A stretch of DNA of 64,000 bases from Caballeronia sordidicola. Lineage in GTDB: Bacteria; Pseudomonadota; Gammaproteobacteria; Burkholderiales; Burkholderiaceae. The position numbers and the translations under genes are program-made. Positions 1 to 9,674 of this stretch are shown here, one piece after another. Positions within the stretch are counted from its first letter, which is position 1. Each line of letters starts with the position of its first letter. The notes under the pieces were generated by a model, which saw only the letters and a program-made list of their open reading frames with translations, was not told the DNA's origin and did not search any database. The stretch is from NCBI RefSeq assembly GCF_001544455.2, contig NZ_FCOC02000002.1, positions 620,001-684,000 on the forward strand. Reading direction: 5' to 3'.

Positions 1-701
1 CGTCGGCGCCTGTTGATGCAGCCGCGAGCGGCGCCGATGCCGCGAAAGCCGCGCCGGTCAACCTGCACAAGGACACCACGACGAATTACGAAGTCGACCG
101 CACGGTACGCCACTACGAACAGCCGATGGGCGGCATCAAGCGGCTCTCGGTCGCCGTGGTCGTGAATTACCAGAAGCAGGTGGACGCCAAGGGCATTGTG
201 ACAATGCAGCCGCTGCCCGCCGACAAGCTCGCGCAAGTGCAGCAGCTTGTAAAAGACGCGATGGGTTACGACGAAAAGCGCGGCGACTCGGTCAACGTGG
301 TGAACAGCACCTTCCTGGTCGATACGAACGTGATTCCCGATGTGCCGTGGTGGCGCACGCCGGACATGATCGCGCGCGGGATTCAGTTGGCGAAGTACGC
401 GGGTATCGGCCTCGTGGCGATGTTCCTCTATTTCGCGATGGTGAAGCCGGCGCTGCGCCGCGCGTTTCCGCCGCCTCCGCCGCCCGCGCTCGGCGCGCCG
501 GATGACCTGTCGCTGCTCGACGGTCCGTCCATGCCGAAACCCGCAATCGATGAAGACAAGGATGCCGAAGTCAGCTTGCTCGGCAACGAAAGCAACAAGG
601 CCAAGTTCGAACGCAATCTCGACTACGCGCGGATGATCGCGCGCCAGGACCCGAGAATCGTCGCGACGGTCGTCAAGAACTGGGTGTCCGATGAACGCTG
701 A
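1..701 (+). CDS. fliF: Flagellar MS-ring protein FliF, C-terminal part (5' truncated by window)
   Basis: This is the 3' end of the gene for the MS-ring protein, which sits in the inner membrane at the base of the flagellum. The frame is open from base 3. It shows the last part of the periplasmic region (NYEVDRTVRHYE and the GGIKRLSVAVVVNY strand), a transmembrane helix (AGIGLVAMFLYFAMV), a proline-rich cytoplasmic linker, and the C-terminal FliG-binding tail (FERNLDYARMIARQDPRIVA). The stop lies inside fliG (11-nt overlap), so the two are translationally coupled. The start is outside the window. Confidence 0.97.
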   Translation, partial: SAPVDAAASGADAAKAAPVNLHKDTTTNYEVDRTVRHYEQPMGGIKRLSVAVVVNYQKQVDAKGIVTMQPLPADKLAQVQQLVKDAMGYDEKRGDSVNVVNSTFLVDTNVIPDVPWWRTPDMIARGIQLAKYAGIGLVAMFLYFAMVKPALRRAFPPPPPPALGAPDDLSLLDGPSMPKPAIDEDKDAEVSLLGNESNKAKFERNLDYARMIARQDPRIVATVVKNWVSDER

Positions 702-1686
702 AGGCCTCAATAAAGCCGCGCTCCTGCTGATGTCGATTGGCGAAACGGAAGCAGCGGAAGTCTTCAAGTTCCTCGGGCCGCGCGAAGTCCAGAAGATCGG
801 CGCGACCATGGCGCAACTGAAGAACGTCACGCGCGAGCAGCTCGATCACGTGATGACCGAGTTCGTGCAGGAAGCCGAGCAGCACACCGCGCTTTCACTC
901 GATTCGAGCGAATATATCCGCACGGTGTTGACGAAGGCGCTGGGCGAATCCAAGGCGGGCGCGCTGATCGACCGGATTTTGCAGGGCAGCGACACAAGCG
1001 GCATAGAAGGCCTGAAGTGGATGGATTCCGCCGCGGTCGCCGAGCTGATCAAGAACGAGCATCCGCAGATCATCGCGACGATTCTCGTGCATCTGGATCG
1101 CGATCAGGCGTCGGAAATCGTGGCGCTCCTGACGGAACGCCTGCGTAACGACGTGCTGCTGCGCATCGCGACGCTCGACGGGATTCAGCCGGCCGCGCTG
1201 CGCGAACTCGACGACGTGCTCACCACGCTGCTTTCCGGCAGCGACAACCTCAAGCGCGCGCCGATGGGCGGCATTCGCACGGCGGCGGAAATTCTCAACT
1301 TCATGTCGACGGCGCACGAAGAATCGGTGATCGAAAACGTCAAGGAATACGACGCAGAACTGGCGCAGAAGATCATCGATCAGATGTTCGTGTTCGAGAA
1401 TTTGATCGATCTCGACGACCGCGCCATTCAGATGCTGCTCAAGGAAGTGGAATCGGAGACGCTGATTGTGTCGCTGAAAGGCGCGCAGCCGCCGCTGCGC
1501 CAGAAGTTCCTTGCGAACATGTCGCAGCGCGCCGCCGAACTGCTTGCCGAAGACCTCGATTCGCGCGGTCCGGTGCGTTTGTCGGAAGTGGAAACGCAGC
1601 AGCGCAAGGTCCTGCAGGTCGTGCGCAATCTCGCTGAAAGCGGCCAGATCCAGTTAGGCGGAAAGGCAGAGGACGCATATGTCTGA
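691..1686 (+). CDS. fliG: Flagellar motor switch protein FliG
   Basis: FliG is the rotor protein that binds FliF and takes torque from the stator, and with FliM and FliN it sets rotation direction. The 331 residues match the family length. The middle-domain motif EHPQIIATILVHLD is present. The C-terminal torque helix region (FENLIDLDDRAIQMLLKEVE) carries the expected charged residues. The ATG lies within the end of fliF and the gene overlaps fliH by 8 nt, so fliF to fliI reads as one tightly packed operon. Confidence 0.98.
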   Translation: MNAEGLNKAALLLMSIGETEAAEVFKFLGPREVQKIGATMAQLKNVTREQLDHVMTEFVQEAEQHTALSLDSSEYIRTVLTKALGESKAGALIDRILQGSDTSGIEGLKWMDSAAVAELIKNEHPQIIATILVHLDRDQASEIVALLTERLRNDVLLRIATLDGIQPAALRELDDVLTTLLSGSDNLKRAPMGGIRTAAEILNFMSTAHEESVIENVKEYDAELAQKIIDQMFVFENLIDLDDRAIQMLLKEVESETLIVSLKGAQPPLRQKFLANMSQRAAELLAEDLDSRGPVRLSEVETQQRKVLQVVRNLAESGQIQLGGKAEDAYV

Positions 1687-2353
1687 CGCGGCAGAAACCG
1701 AAAAGAAGGCGCGCATGTCCGCGTATCAGCGCTGGGAAATGGCGTCGTTCGATCCGGTTCCCGTTGATCGCACCGCCGCCGACCAGGCTGCGCTCGAAAA
1801 GCATTTGCGCCGCGTGCGCGACGAAGCGCATGCACAAGGTCTGGCGCAGGGCCACGTCGCCGGCCAGGCGATGGGTTATCAGGCCGGTTACGATCAGGGT
1901 TATGCAAAGGGCGAGGAAGAAGGCCGCCGCGACGCACGCGCGGAAGCGGCGCGGCTCACGTCGATGGCCGATGCCTTCAAGACCGCGCTGCAAGCCGCCG
2001 ACGCCGTGGTTGCCGAAGCGCTGACCTCGCTGGCGCTGGACATTGCGCAGCAAGTGGTGTCTCAGCATTTGACGCTCGATCCCACCGCCGTGCTCGCGGT
2101 CGCGCGTTCGGTGATCGCGGCCGAACCGGCGCTTTCCGGCGCGCCGTATCTGATCGTGAATCCGGCGGATCTGCCGATTGTGGAAGCTTATTTGCTGGAA
2201 GAATTGCAGGCGGCCGGATGGACGTTCCGCACCGACCCGGACATAGAACGCGGCGGCTGCAAGGCGCACGCGGCAAGCGGTGAAATCGATGCAACCAATG
2301 CCACCCGCTGGGAGCGCGTGGCGGCGGCGCTCGGGAGGTCGCAACCGTGGTAA
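1679..2353 (+). CDS. fliH: Flagellar assembly protein FliH
   Basis: FliH regulates the export ATPase FliI and docks it to the C-ring and the export gate. The protein has 224 residues. After a basic N-terminus comes the characteristic glycine-repeat helix ([19 protein letters not shown], with GxxxG-type spacing), then a FliH/HrpE C-terminal domain ([17 protein letters not shown]). It overlaps fliG upstream and touches fliI downstream (TAATG). The glycine-repeat stretch is typical of the family and is not a sign of assembly error. Confidence 0.95.
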   Translation: MSDAAETEKKARMSAYQRWEMASFDPVPVDRTAADQAALEKHLRRVRDEAHAQGLAQGHVAGQAMGYQAGYDQGYAKGEEEGRRDARAEAARLTSMADAFKTALQAADAVVAEALTSLALDIAQQVVSQHLTLDPTAVLAVARSVIAAEPALSGAPYLIVNPADLPIVEAYLLEELQAAGWTFRTDPDIERGGCKAHAASGEIDATNATRWERVAAALGRSQPW

Positions 2354-3900
2354 TGCAGGCTCATAACGCCACGAGCGCGGCGCGGCGCGTGACGCAGGAA
2401 GGCTTGAGCGAGCTCGAGCAGGAACTCGCGCGGGCGTCGTTCGGACCGCTTGCCGATCCTGACGCCACGCCCGAGCCGACGCTGGAAGACATGGCGGCGC
2501 AGACCATTGTCGAGCTTGCGGGCATGGTCAACAATCCGCATCTCGATGGCTGGCGCGCACAGTTGGAAGCCAGCAAGGCGCGCAGCCAGATATCGAAGCC
2601 CTTGCGCGCGTGCGGCCGCCTGACCCGCGCGGCGGGACTTGTGCTCGAAGCCGTTGGACTGAAACTCGGCGTGGGATCGGAATGCATGATCGAGTTGCCT
2701 GCGGGCAGTTCCATTCCGATGGCCGAGGCCGAAGTCGTCGGTTTCTCGGGCGACAAGCTGTTCCTCATGCCGACCACCGAAGTCTCCGGCCTGCTGCCCG
2801 GCGCGCGGGTTTATCCGCTGGAAAGCGCGCCCATCAATGATCCGATGGCCGGCGCCAAGCGGCTGCCGGTCGGCTGGGAAATGCTTGGCCGCGTGGTCGA
2901 TGCCTCCGGCCGTCCGCTCGATGGACTCGGACCGCTCGGCGCCAAGCGCGATGCGCCGCTCTCCGCGCCGACCATCAATCCGTTGAATCGCGAGCCGATC
3001 CACAAGGTCCTCGACGTCGGCGTGCGCGCGATCAACGCGTTGCTCACCGTGGGACGCGGCCAGCGCATGGGCTTGTTCGCGGGTTCGGGTGTGGGCAAAT
3101 CCGTGCTGCTCGGCACCATGGCGCGCTACACCAGCGCCGAAGTGATCGTGATCGGCCTGATTGGCGAACGTGGCCGCGAGGTGAAAGAGTTTATCGAGCA
3201 GATTCTGGGCGAGGACGGACTCGCGCGCTCGGTCGTGGTCGCCGCGCCCGCCGACGTTTCGCCGATTCTGCGCATGCAGGGCGCAACCTACGCAACGTCG
3301 CTTGCCGAGTATTTCCGCGATCAGGGCAAACACGTGCTCTTGCTGATGGATTCGCTCACGCGCTACGCCATGGCGCAGCGCGAGATTGCGCTCGCAATTG
3401 GCGAACCGCCCGCCACCAAAGGCTATCCGCCCTCTGTGTTCGCCAAATTGCCGGCGCTTGTGGAACGTACCGGGAACGGGCCGGAAGGCGGCGGATCGAT
3501 TACGGCGTTTTATACTGTCTTGACGGAAGGCGACGATCAGCAGGATCCTATCGCCGATTCCGCGCGCGCGATTCTGGACGGACATATTGTGCTGTCACGT
3601 TCGCTGGCCGAAGCGGGGCATTATCCGGCCATCGATATTGAAGCGTCGATCAGCCGCGCAATGACGGCGCTTATCGACGATAAACATCTGGATCGCGTGC
3701 GCTTGTTCAAGCAGATGTTGTCGCGTTATCAGCGCAACCGGGACTTGATCAACGTGGGCGCGTATTCGAGCGGGCGCGACGCGCTGCTGGATCGGGCGAT
3801 TGCGTTGTATCCGCGTATAGAAGCGTTTTTGCAGCAAGGATTTCGCGAGCAGGCAATGTTCGAACCGAGTTTGGCCAAACTCGACGAGCTGTTCGCTTAA
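2353..3900 (+). CDS. fliI: Flagellum-specific export ATPase FliI
   Basis: FliI is the hexameric ATPase of the flagellar type III secretion apparatus and is related to the F1 beta subunit. Walker A is GSGVGKS near residue 240, followed by [13 protein letters not shown]. Walker B is [20 protein letters not shown]. The protein is about 515 residues, longer than the usual ~450, because of an N-terminal extension of about 60 residues. I chose the ATG that overlaps the fliH stop (TAATG). A GTG two codons upstream (2347) is an alternative. Confidence 0.97.
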   Translation: MQAHNATSAARRVTQEGLSELEQELARASFGPLADPDATPEPTLEDMAAQTIVELAGMVNNPHLDGWRAQLEASKARSQISKPLRACGRLTRAAGLVLEAVGLKLGVGSECMIELPAGSSIPMAEAEVVGFSGDKLFLMPTTEVSGLLPGARVYPLESAPINDPMAGAKRLPVGWEMLGRVVDASGRPLDGLGPLGAKRDAPLSAPTINPLNREPIHKVLDVGVRAINALLTVGRGQRMGLFAGSGVGKSVLLGTMARYTSAEVIVIGLIGERGREVKEFIEQILGEDGLARSVVVAAPADVSPILRMQGATYATSLAEYFRDQGKHVLLLMDSLTRYAMAQREIALAIGEPPATKGYPPSVFAKLPALVERTGNGPEGGGSITAFYTVLTEGDDQQDPIADSARAILDGHIVLSRSLAEAGHYPAIDIEASISRAMTALIDDKHLDRVRLFKQMLSRYQRNRDLINVGAYSSGRDALLDRAIALYPRIEAFLQQGFREQAMFEPSLAKLDELFA

Positions 3901-3938
3901 AGACCCGATAAAGATAATCAGGAAGGAATCGAACCTCC

Positions 3939-4388
3939 ATGTCAAAGCATCTGCCGATCAACACGCTGATCAACCTCGCAGAAGAAGAACTCGAAGCCGC
4001 GACGAAAAAGCTCGGCAAGCTGCAGCAGGAACGCAACGAAGTGGAGACGCAGTTGAATTCGCTCGTGACCTATCGGGACGAATATCACGCGCGGTTCACG
4101 GCGTCGGCGCAGGAAGGCACGACGGCGCAGACCTTGCGCAATTTCCAGGCGTTCGTTGACACGCTCGATTCCGCGATCAACCAGCAACGCGCGCTGCTGG
4201 TGGCCGCAAACGCGCGGCTGGAAGCCGCGAAGCCGGAATGGCAGCAAAGAAAGCAGAAGCTGGGTTCATATCAGGTGCTTGCCGCGCGCGCCGACGCCAC
4301 GCAGGCCAAACAGGATGCCCGGATCGAGCAGCGAGATTCAGATGAGCACTCTGCGAAGATCTTGCGGATGCGCGCTGAACGGGCTTGA
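3939..4388 (+). CDS. fliJ: Flagellar export chaperone-like protein FliJ
   Basis: FliJ is a small coiled-coil protein that acts as the stalk of the FliI ring and as an escort for chaperones. The 149 residues are almost entirely helical and charged, with heptad-like patterning (EEELEAATKKLGKLQQERNE). The position between fliI and fliK fixes the identity, since the sequence family itself is weakly conserved. The gene starts 38 bp after fliI, with AGGAAGGA upstream as the ribosome-binding site. Confidence 0.92.
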   Translation: MSKHLPINTLINLAEEELEAATKKLGKLQQERNEVETQLNSLVTYRDEYHARFTASAQEGTTAQTLRNFQAFVDTLDSAINQQRALLVAANARLEAAKPEWQQRKQKLGSYQVLAARADATQAKQDARIEQRDSDEHSAKILRMRAERA

Positions 4389-4445
4389 AGTTGGGATAAG
4401 GTTTTAACGCGGGTTTTATCTCGCACAAGATACACGAGGTCATTC

Positions 4446-5891
4446 ATGTCGTCAGTCAATTCCGCTGGTGCGTTGCTGGATTCATCGAGCATATCGGCTA
4501 TTTCGCGCAGTGCCGCGGCGGCGTCCGCACGCGATGAAGCGGCGGCATCGTTCGGGTCGACGCTGCACAACATTACCGTGAAGGCTAATGAGCGGGAGGC
4601 GGCGCAAGCCAAAGCCCAGGAACGCGCACAAGCCGATAAAGCCGCCGCGAAGGCCGCCGCGGCACGAGGCAGCGTGCACGATGCATCCAAAGTCGACGCC
4701 GCGAATTCAACCGATCAGGATAAAACGGCGGACGGCGCGGACCAGGTCGCGGCTGCGGATCAGACGGCTTCATCGGCAATCGACAAGTCCGCTTCCGCCG
4801 ATAAAACCGCTAACGCGACCAAGGCCGCGCCGGGTACGCCGGAGGCGATTGCCGCAGCCGCAGCGGAAAAGGCCGCGCTATTGAAGGCGCGTGCTGCCAT
4901 CGCCGGCAAAACGCCTGCGGATCTGGCCGATGCGGCAGCAGCCAGCACGGACGCGACATCGACCGATGCCACCGACACAACGGCAACCGATACCCCGTCG
5001 CCCACCAAATCCGCCGACGCCAAGGCCGCAGCCGACGCGCTGCAAGCCTCTCTGACGGCGGCGAATGCGCAAACCCCGGCCACGCCGCTCAATGCAGCGG
5101 CCGCAGCCGCGATGGGCGCAGCGCACGCGGGCACGATGAACAACGGCGCGCCTTCAGGAACTGCGGGCGGCACAGGCACGAAGACAAGCCGCGACACGCC
5201 GCTGACAAGCCTTTCCGCCAATGGCAAAAGCCAGGGCGGCGCGGCGACGGCAGCGCAGCAAGGCGGCGCAGTGGCCACGCAACAAGCCGATGCAACCGCG
5301 CTTGCCACTCTGACCCAACCCGACGATGGCAGCGCCGCCTACAAGGCCACCGCCGACGCGACTGCACACGCTGGCGTGCAGCAGGCGGCATCGGCGGCGA
5401 CCAGCGGCGCGACATTGCAGGGCGCAGCGACCGCAGCCGACAGCGCGGCGATTGCACCGCACGTTGGATCGAGCGGCTGGGACGACGCCTTCAGCCAGAA
5501 GGTAGTGTTCCTGTCGAATGCGCATCAGCAGAGCGCTGAATTGACGTTGAATCCGAAGGATCTCGGACCATTGCAAGTGGTGCTGCAGGTCGCGGGGAAT
5601 CATGCGCATGCGCTGTTTGTATCGGATCATGCGCAGGTCCGCGCGGCCGTGGAAGCCGCGTTGCCGACCTTGCGCGAAGCGATGCAGGCAAATGGCATTG
5701 GTTTGGGCAGCACGAGCGTCAGCGACGGATTTGCCGGCAAGCAGGCGAGTTCGGGTCAGCAGGATGGTGGCGGGCGTGGGGCGTGGAGTGGGTCGGGGAA
5801 TGGCGGTGGCGTGGGCGCGATCTCCGATGCGGCAAGCACCACGAGTATGCCGCTGCGTCGTCAGGTTGGATTGGTCGATACGTTCGCGTAA
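4446..5891 (+). CDS. fliK: Flagellar hook-length control protein FliK
   Basis: FliK is the secreted molecular ruler that ends hook growth and switches export specificity. The 481 residues have a long, low-complexity Ala/Thr/Asp-rich N-terminal ruler (about residues 30-330). They end in a compact hook-length-control C-terminal domain with the conserved core SAELTLNPKDLGPLQVVLQV, followed by a Gly/Ser-rich tail. It begins 57 bp after fliJ and a clear terminator follows it. The Ala-rich region is typical of Burkholderia FliK. Confidence 0.95.
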   Translation: MSSVNSAGALLDSSSISAISRSAAAASARDEAAASFGSTLHNITVKANEREAAQAKAQERAQADKAAAKAAAARGSVHDASKVDAANSTDQDKTADGADQVAAADQTASSAIDKSASADKTANATKAAPGTPEAIAAAAAEKAALLKARAAIAGKTPADLADAAAASTDATSTDATDTTATDTPSPTKSADAKAAADALQASLTAANAQTPATPLNAAAAAAMGAAHAGTMNNGAPSGTAGGTGTKTSRDTPLTSLSANGKSQGGAATAAQQGGAVATQQADATALATLTQPDDGSAAYKATADATAHAGVQQAASAATSGATLQGAATAADSAAIAPHVGSSGWDDAFSQKVVFLSNAHQQSAELTLNPKDLGPLQVVLQVAGNHAHALFVSDHAQVRAAVEAALPTLREAMQANGIGLGSTSVSDGFAGKQASSGQQDGGGRGAWSGSGNGGGVGAISDAASTTSMPLRRQVGLVDTFA

Positions 5892-5915
5892 AGCCCACCC
5901 AAGCGTCACCGCTGC

Positions 5916-5952
5916 AAAAAGCCGCGCGAGCCTCAACGCCGCGCGGTTTTTT
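5916..5952 (+). terminator. Rho-independent terminator after fliK
   Basis: A 7-bp perfect G+C stem, CCGCGCG (5922-5928) with CGCGCGG (5940-5946), has an 11-nt loop and is followed by six T (5947-5952). It lies 25 bp after the fliK stop and separates fliF-K from fliL-R. Confidence 0.8.
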
Positions 5953-6099
5953 CATGTCCGCCATCCCGCGCGCATCGCAAACGTAAAAACACGCTCTTTG
6001 CGCAAACTCCCGAGTAAGCCCTAATAACCCCTTCTGTTCGACCCATCGCGCGGCCCTGCTTTCGCCAACAATTCAGGCTACAGAAAGAGGTCCGCAACC

Positions 6100-6591
6100 A
6101 TGGCAAGCACAGCAACAGCGCAACAACCCATCGCCCCGGCTAAAACCGGCAAGCTCAAACGCATCCTCCTGATCGTCGCGGGCACCATCGTCCTGCTGGG
6201 CGCGGGCGGCGCAGGCGTGTACTTCTGGCTTCATAAAACCGCGACACACGAGCCGGCGAAACCCGCGCCCGCCGCACCGCCGGTGTTCTATCCGCTCGAC
6301 TCCATGACCGTCAATCTCCAGTCGGACGACGGCATGCATTACCTGCGCATTGGCCTCACGCTGAAACTCCCGGACCAAAAGGCGCAAGCCGCGCTCGCCG
6401 AACGCATGCCGGAAGTGCGAAGCCACATCCTGATGCTGCTCTCGGCGAAACATCCCGACGACCTTGCCGGTATCGAAGGAAAACGCGCGCTCGCCAAGGA
6501 ACTGCTGAGCACGGTCAACACGTTCGGCGGCTCGCCGGAAGAACCCGCGAACGTGCAGGAAGTGCTGTTCACGGAAATCGTCGTCCAGTAA
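6100..6591 (+). CDS. fliL: Flagellar basal body-associated protein FliL
   Basis: FliL is a single-pass inner-membrane protein that supports the stator around the rotor. The 163 residues have a short cytoplasmic N-terminus, one transmembrane helix (ILLIVAGTIVLLGAGGAGVYFWL, about 25-48), a proline-rich linker and the conserved periplasmic domain (YPLDSMTVNLQSDDGMHYLR). The ending, EEPANVQEVLFTEIVVQ, is the family's usual C-terminus. It is the first gene of the fliL-fliR operon. Confidence 0.96.
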   Translation: MASTATAQQPIAPAKTGKLKRILLIVAGTIVLLGAGGAGVYFWLHKTATHEPAKPAPAAPPVFYPLDSMTVNLQSDDGMHYLRIGLTLKLPDQKAQAALAERMPEVRSHILMLLSAKHPDDLAGIEGKRALAKELLSTVNTFGGSPEEPANVQEVLFTEIVVQ

Positions 6592-6649
6592 CGCGCCGTC
6601 GCCAGCAAAGCCGACCGGACAAGCGCAAGACAGGAACCAAGGAAGACTC

Positions 6650-7648
6650 ATGGGCCACGAAGAGTTCATGTCGCAGGAGGAGGTCGATGCCCTGCTCAAG
6701 GGCGTCACCGGGGAAGTCGACGTTGTCGCCGACGACACGCGTTTCCAAGGCGTGCGCCCCTATAACCTCGCGACGCAGGAACGTATTGTCCGGGGCCGGA
6801 TGCCGGGCCTGGAAATCATCAACGACCGCTTCGCGCGTCTGTTGCGCGTAGGCATCTTCAACTTCATGCGGCGTTCGGCGGAGATTTCCGTCGGCCCTGT
6901 GAAGGTGCAGAAGTACAGCGAATTCACCCGCAACCTGCCGATCCCGACGAACCTCAACCTCGTCCACGTGAAGCCGCTGCGCGGCACGTCGCTGTTCGTG
7001 TTCGATCCGAACCTCGTTTTTTTCGTCGTCGATAACCTCTTCGGCGGCGACGGCCGTTTTCACACGCGCGTGGAAGGCCGCGAATTCACGCAGACCGAAC
7101 ATCGCATCATCAGCAAGCTGCTCAACCTCGTTTTCGAACAGTACGCGGCGTCGTGGAAAAGCGTGCGCTCGCTCAACTTCGAATTCGTGCGCTCGGAAAT
7201 GCACACGCAGTTCGCAAACGTCGCGACGCCCAACGAGATTGTGATCGTGACGCAGTTTTCCATCGAGTTCGGGTCGACCGGCGGCACGCTTCACATCTGC
7301 ATGCCGTATTCGATGATCGAACCGATCCGCGACGTCCTTTCGTCACCCATACAAGGCGAGGCGCTCGAAGTCGACCGTCGCTGGATCCGCGTGTTGTCGC
7401 AGCAAGTGCAGGCCGCGGAAGTCGAAGTCACCGTCGATCTCGCGCAGATCAACACGACCTTCGAGCAGATCCTGAACATGCGCGCCGGCGATGTCCTGCC
7501 GATCAACGTGCCCGAACAGGTCACGGCAAAAGTGGACGGCGTGCCGGTGATGGAATGCGGCTACGGAATTTTCAATGGTCAATACGCGTTGCGCGTCCAG
7601 AAGATGATCAGCGCAACCGACACGATGAAGGAAGGTGGATATGAGTGA
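6650..7648 (+). CDS. fliM: Flagellar motor switch protein FliM
   Basis: FliM is the C-ring protein that binds phospho-CheY. The N-terminal CheY-binding peptide is visible (EEFMSQEEVDALLKGV). A middle CheC-like domain contains ERIVRGRMPGLEIINDRFARL, and the C-terminal domain is FliN-like (QVQAAEVEVTVDLAQ). The length, 332 residues, is normal. It overlaps fliN by 8 nt. Confidence 0.98.
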   Translation: MGHEEFMSQEEVDALLKGVTGEVDVVADDTRFQGVRPYNLATQERIVRGRMPGLEIINDRFARLLRVGIFNFMRRSAEISVGPVKVQKYSEFTRNLPIPTNLNLVHVKPLRGTSLFVFDPNLVFFVVDNLFGGDGRFHTRVEGREFTQTEHRIISKLLNLVFEQYAASWKSVRSLNFEFVRSEMHTQFANVATPNEIVIVTQFSIEFGSTGGTLHICMPYSMIEPIRDVLSSPIQGEALEVDRRWIRVLSQQVQAAEVEVTVDLAQINTTFEQILNMRAGDVLPINVPEQVTAKVDGVPVMECGYGIFNGQYALRVQKMISATDTMKEGGYE

Positions 7649-8078
7649 CGTAACCGAACCGGGCACGCTGCCGTCCGACCCGCTGAAAAGCGAGGACTTC
7701 GGCATGGACGACTGGGCAAGCGCGCTGGCCGAACAGAACGGCAACGAGACGCCGGCGGCGACAGCATCGGCGGGCGTGTTCCAGCCTTTGTCGAAAGTCG
7801 CGGCGCCTGCAACGCGCAATGACATCGACATGATTCTCGATATCCCCGTGCAGATGACGGTGGAACTCGGGCGCACGAAGATCGCGATCCGCAACTTGCT
7901 GCAACTGGCGCAAGGGTCGGTGGTGGAACTCGACGGGCTCGCCGGCGAACCCATGGACGTGCTGGTCAACGGCTGCCTGATCGCGCAAGGCGAAGTGGTG
8001 GTCGTGAACGACAAGTTCGGCATCCGCTTGACGGACATCATTACGCCATCCGAACGCATCAGGAAGTTGAATCGATGA
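7641..8078 (+). CDS. fliN: Flagellar motor switch protein FliN
   Basis: FliN is the lower C-ring protein. The 145 residues comprise a variable N-terminus (MSDVTEPGTLPSDPL) and a SpoA domain with the classic LDIPVQMTVELGRTKI and GSVVELDGLAGEP motifs. I chose the ATG at 7641 because GAAGG sits just before it. A GTG two codons earlier is possible. Overlaps with fliM and fliO (ATGA) show coupling. Confidence 0.97.
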   Translation: MSDVTEPGTLPSDPLKSEDFGMDDWASALAEQNGNETPAATASAGVFQPLSKVAAPATRNDIDMILDIPVQMTVELGRTKIAIRNLLQLAQGSVVELDGLAGEPMDVLVNGCLIAQGEVVVVNDKFGIRLTDIITPSERIRKLNR

Positions 8079-8602
8079 AACGCTTCGCCGTCGCTTTCCC
8101 GGCGCTCGCCCCGGCATGTTCGGCTTTGACGGCCCATGCCGCGGACATGAACGCAGTCAATCACGCGGCGCAGATCGCTTCGGGCGTGGGCGCGGGGACC
8201 GCCGTGCCGTCGCTTGGCTTCGGCGCTGTGCTGCAGACCTTGCTCGGGCTGGCGATCGTCATTGCGTTCGTGTTCGGCTGCGCGTGGCTCGCACGGAAGT
8301 TCGGCGTGGCGGGTACGAAGCGCACGGGCCTCGTGAAGGTGATTGGCGGTGCGTCGCTTGGAAACAAGGAGCGCGTGTCGGTGGTGGAAATCGGCGATAC
8401 ATGGCTCGTGCTGGGCGCGGCTCCCGGCAATGTGCGGCTCTTGCACAGCATGCCGGCGGGATCGGTGGAACTCGATGGCGTTGAAGCGGGTCCACGGTCG
8501 GAAGGACAAACGCTGCAAGGCAGTTTCGGTCAACGTTTTCGCGATGCCCTCGCCGGTGAAGCGACCAAACGTCTGCAAAAGTTCGCGGGCGGGAGCAAGT
8601 AA
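8075..8602 (+). CDS. fliO: Flagellar biosynthetic protein FliO
   Basis: FliO is an accessory membrane protein that stabilises FliP during export-gate assembly. The 175 residues start with a signal-peptide-like segment ending near AHAAD. One transmembrane helix follows ([20 protein letters not shown]), then a small cytoplasmic domain with the [14 protein letters not shown] strand pattern. Sequence conservation in FliO is low, so the location between fliN and fliP carries weight. The start overlaps the fliN stop (ATGA). Confidence 0.93.
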   Translation: MKRFAVAFPALAPACSALTAHAADMNAVNHAAQIASGVGAGTAVPSLGFGAVLQTLLGLAIVIAFVFGCAWLARKFGVAGTKRTGLVKVIGGASLGNKERVSVVEIGDTWLVLGAAPGNVRLLHSMPAGSVELDGVEAGPRSEGQTLQGSFGQRFRDALAGEATKRLQKFAGGSK

Positions 8603-9378
8603 TGCGGGTATCGCAGGTTCGGTTTATTGCACGGTGGGTGAAGCTGCTGGCGCCGGTCGCACTCACGGCTCTTCCCTACATGGCCTTCGCACAAAGCACG
8701 GCGGGTTTGCCGGCTTTCAACACCAGCCCCGGTCCCAACGGCGGCACGACGTATTCGCTCAGCGTCCAGACGATGCTGCTGCTCACCATGCTGTCGTTCC
8801 TGCCGGCAATGGTGCTGATGATGACGAGCTTCACGCGCATCATCATTGTGTTGTCGCTGCTGCGTCAGGCGCTCGGTACGACCAGCACGCCGCCCAATCA
8901 GGTACTGGTCGGACTGGCGCTGTTCTTATCGTTGTTCGTGATGTCGCCGGTTCTCGACCGCGCCTACAACGACGCCTACAAGCCTTTCTCCGATGGCACG
9001 ATCACCATGGATCAGGCGGTCACGCGGGGCGTTGCGCCCTTCAAGCAGTTCATGCTGCGCCAGACACGCGAAGCAGATCTCGCGCTCTTCGCCAAGATTT
9101 CCAAGGCCGCGCCAATGAACGGTCCCGAGGACGTACCACTCTCGCTCCTGGTGCCGTCGTTCGTGACGAGCGAACTCAAGACCGGCTTCCAGATCGGCTT
9201 CACCATCTTCATTCCGTTCCTGATCATCGACATGGTGGTGGCGAGCGTGCTGATGTCCATGGGGATGATGATGGTGTCGCCGTCGACCATCTCGCTGCCG
9301 TTCAAGCTGATGCTGTTCGTGCTCGTGGATGGCTGGCAGTTGCTGATTGGTTCGCTCGCGCAGAGCTTCGTTTCGTAA
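8602..9378 (+). CDS. fliP: Flagellar export gate protein FliP
   Basis: FliP forms the pentameric core of the flagellar type III export gate. The 258 residues begin with a cleavable signal peptide (ending PYMAFAQ). Four transmembrane helices follow, with the family hallmarks [39 protein letters not shown] and [19 protein letters not shown]. The start codon shares bases with the fliO stop (TAATG). Confidence 0.97.
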   Translation: MRVSQVRFIARWVKLLAPVALTALPYMAFAQSTAGLPAFNTSPGPNGGTTYSLSVQTMLLLTMLSFLPAMVLMMTSFTRIIIVLSLLRQALGTTSTPPNQVLVGLALFLSLFVMSPVLDRAYNDAYKPFSDGTITMDQAVTRGVAPFKQFMLRQTREADLALFAKISKAAPMNGPEDVPLSLLVPSFVTSELKTGFQIGFTIFIPFLIIDMVVASVLMSMGMMMVSPSTISLPFKLMLFVLVDGWQLLIGSLAQSFVS

Positions 9379-9404
9379 GCCTTCAAAGCATAGAGATACA
9401 CACG

Positions 9405-9674
9405 ATGACACCCGAATCCGTCATGTCGATCGCGCATCAGGCCATGTACGTGGCGCTGTTGCTCGCGGCTCCGTTGTTGCTGGTCGCGCTGGTTGTCGGC
9501 CTGGTGGTGAGCCTGTTCCAGGCCGCCACGCAGATCAACGAAAGCACGCTCTCGTTCATTCCGAAACTGCTTGCGGTCGCCGTCACGCTCGTGATCGCCG
9601 GCCCGTGGATGATGGAAACGCTGCTCGACTACATGCGCCACGTGTTCACCATCACGCCCGCCATCACCGGCTAG
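9405..9674 (+). CDS. fliQ: Flagellar export gate protein FliQ
   Basis: FliQ is a small two-helix component of the FliPQR export gate. The 89 residues start MTPESVMSIAHQAM and contain two hydrophobic helices around the conserved loop SLFQAATQINESTLSFIPK. The reading frame is open well upstream in antisense-like sequence, so the start was placed at 9405, 26 bp after fliP. The stop is directly followed by the fliR ATG. Confidence 0.97.
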   Translation: MTPESVMSIAHQAMYVALLLAAPLLLVALVVGLVVSLFQAATQINESTLSFIPKLLAVAVTLVIAGPWMMETLLDYMRHVFTITPAITG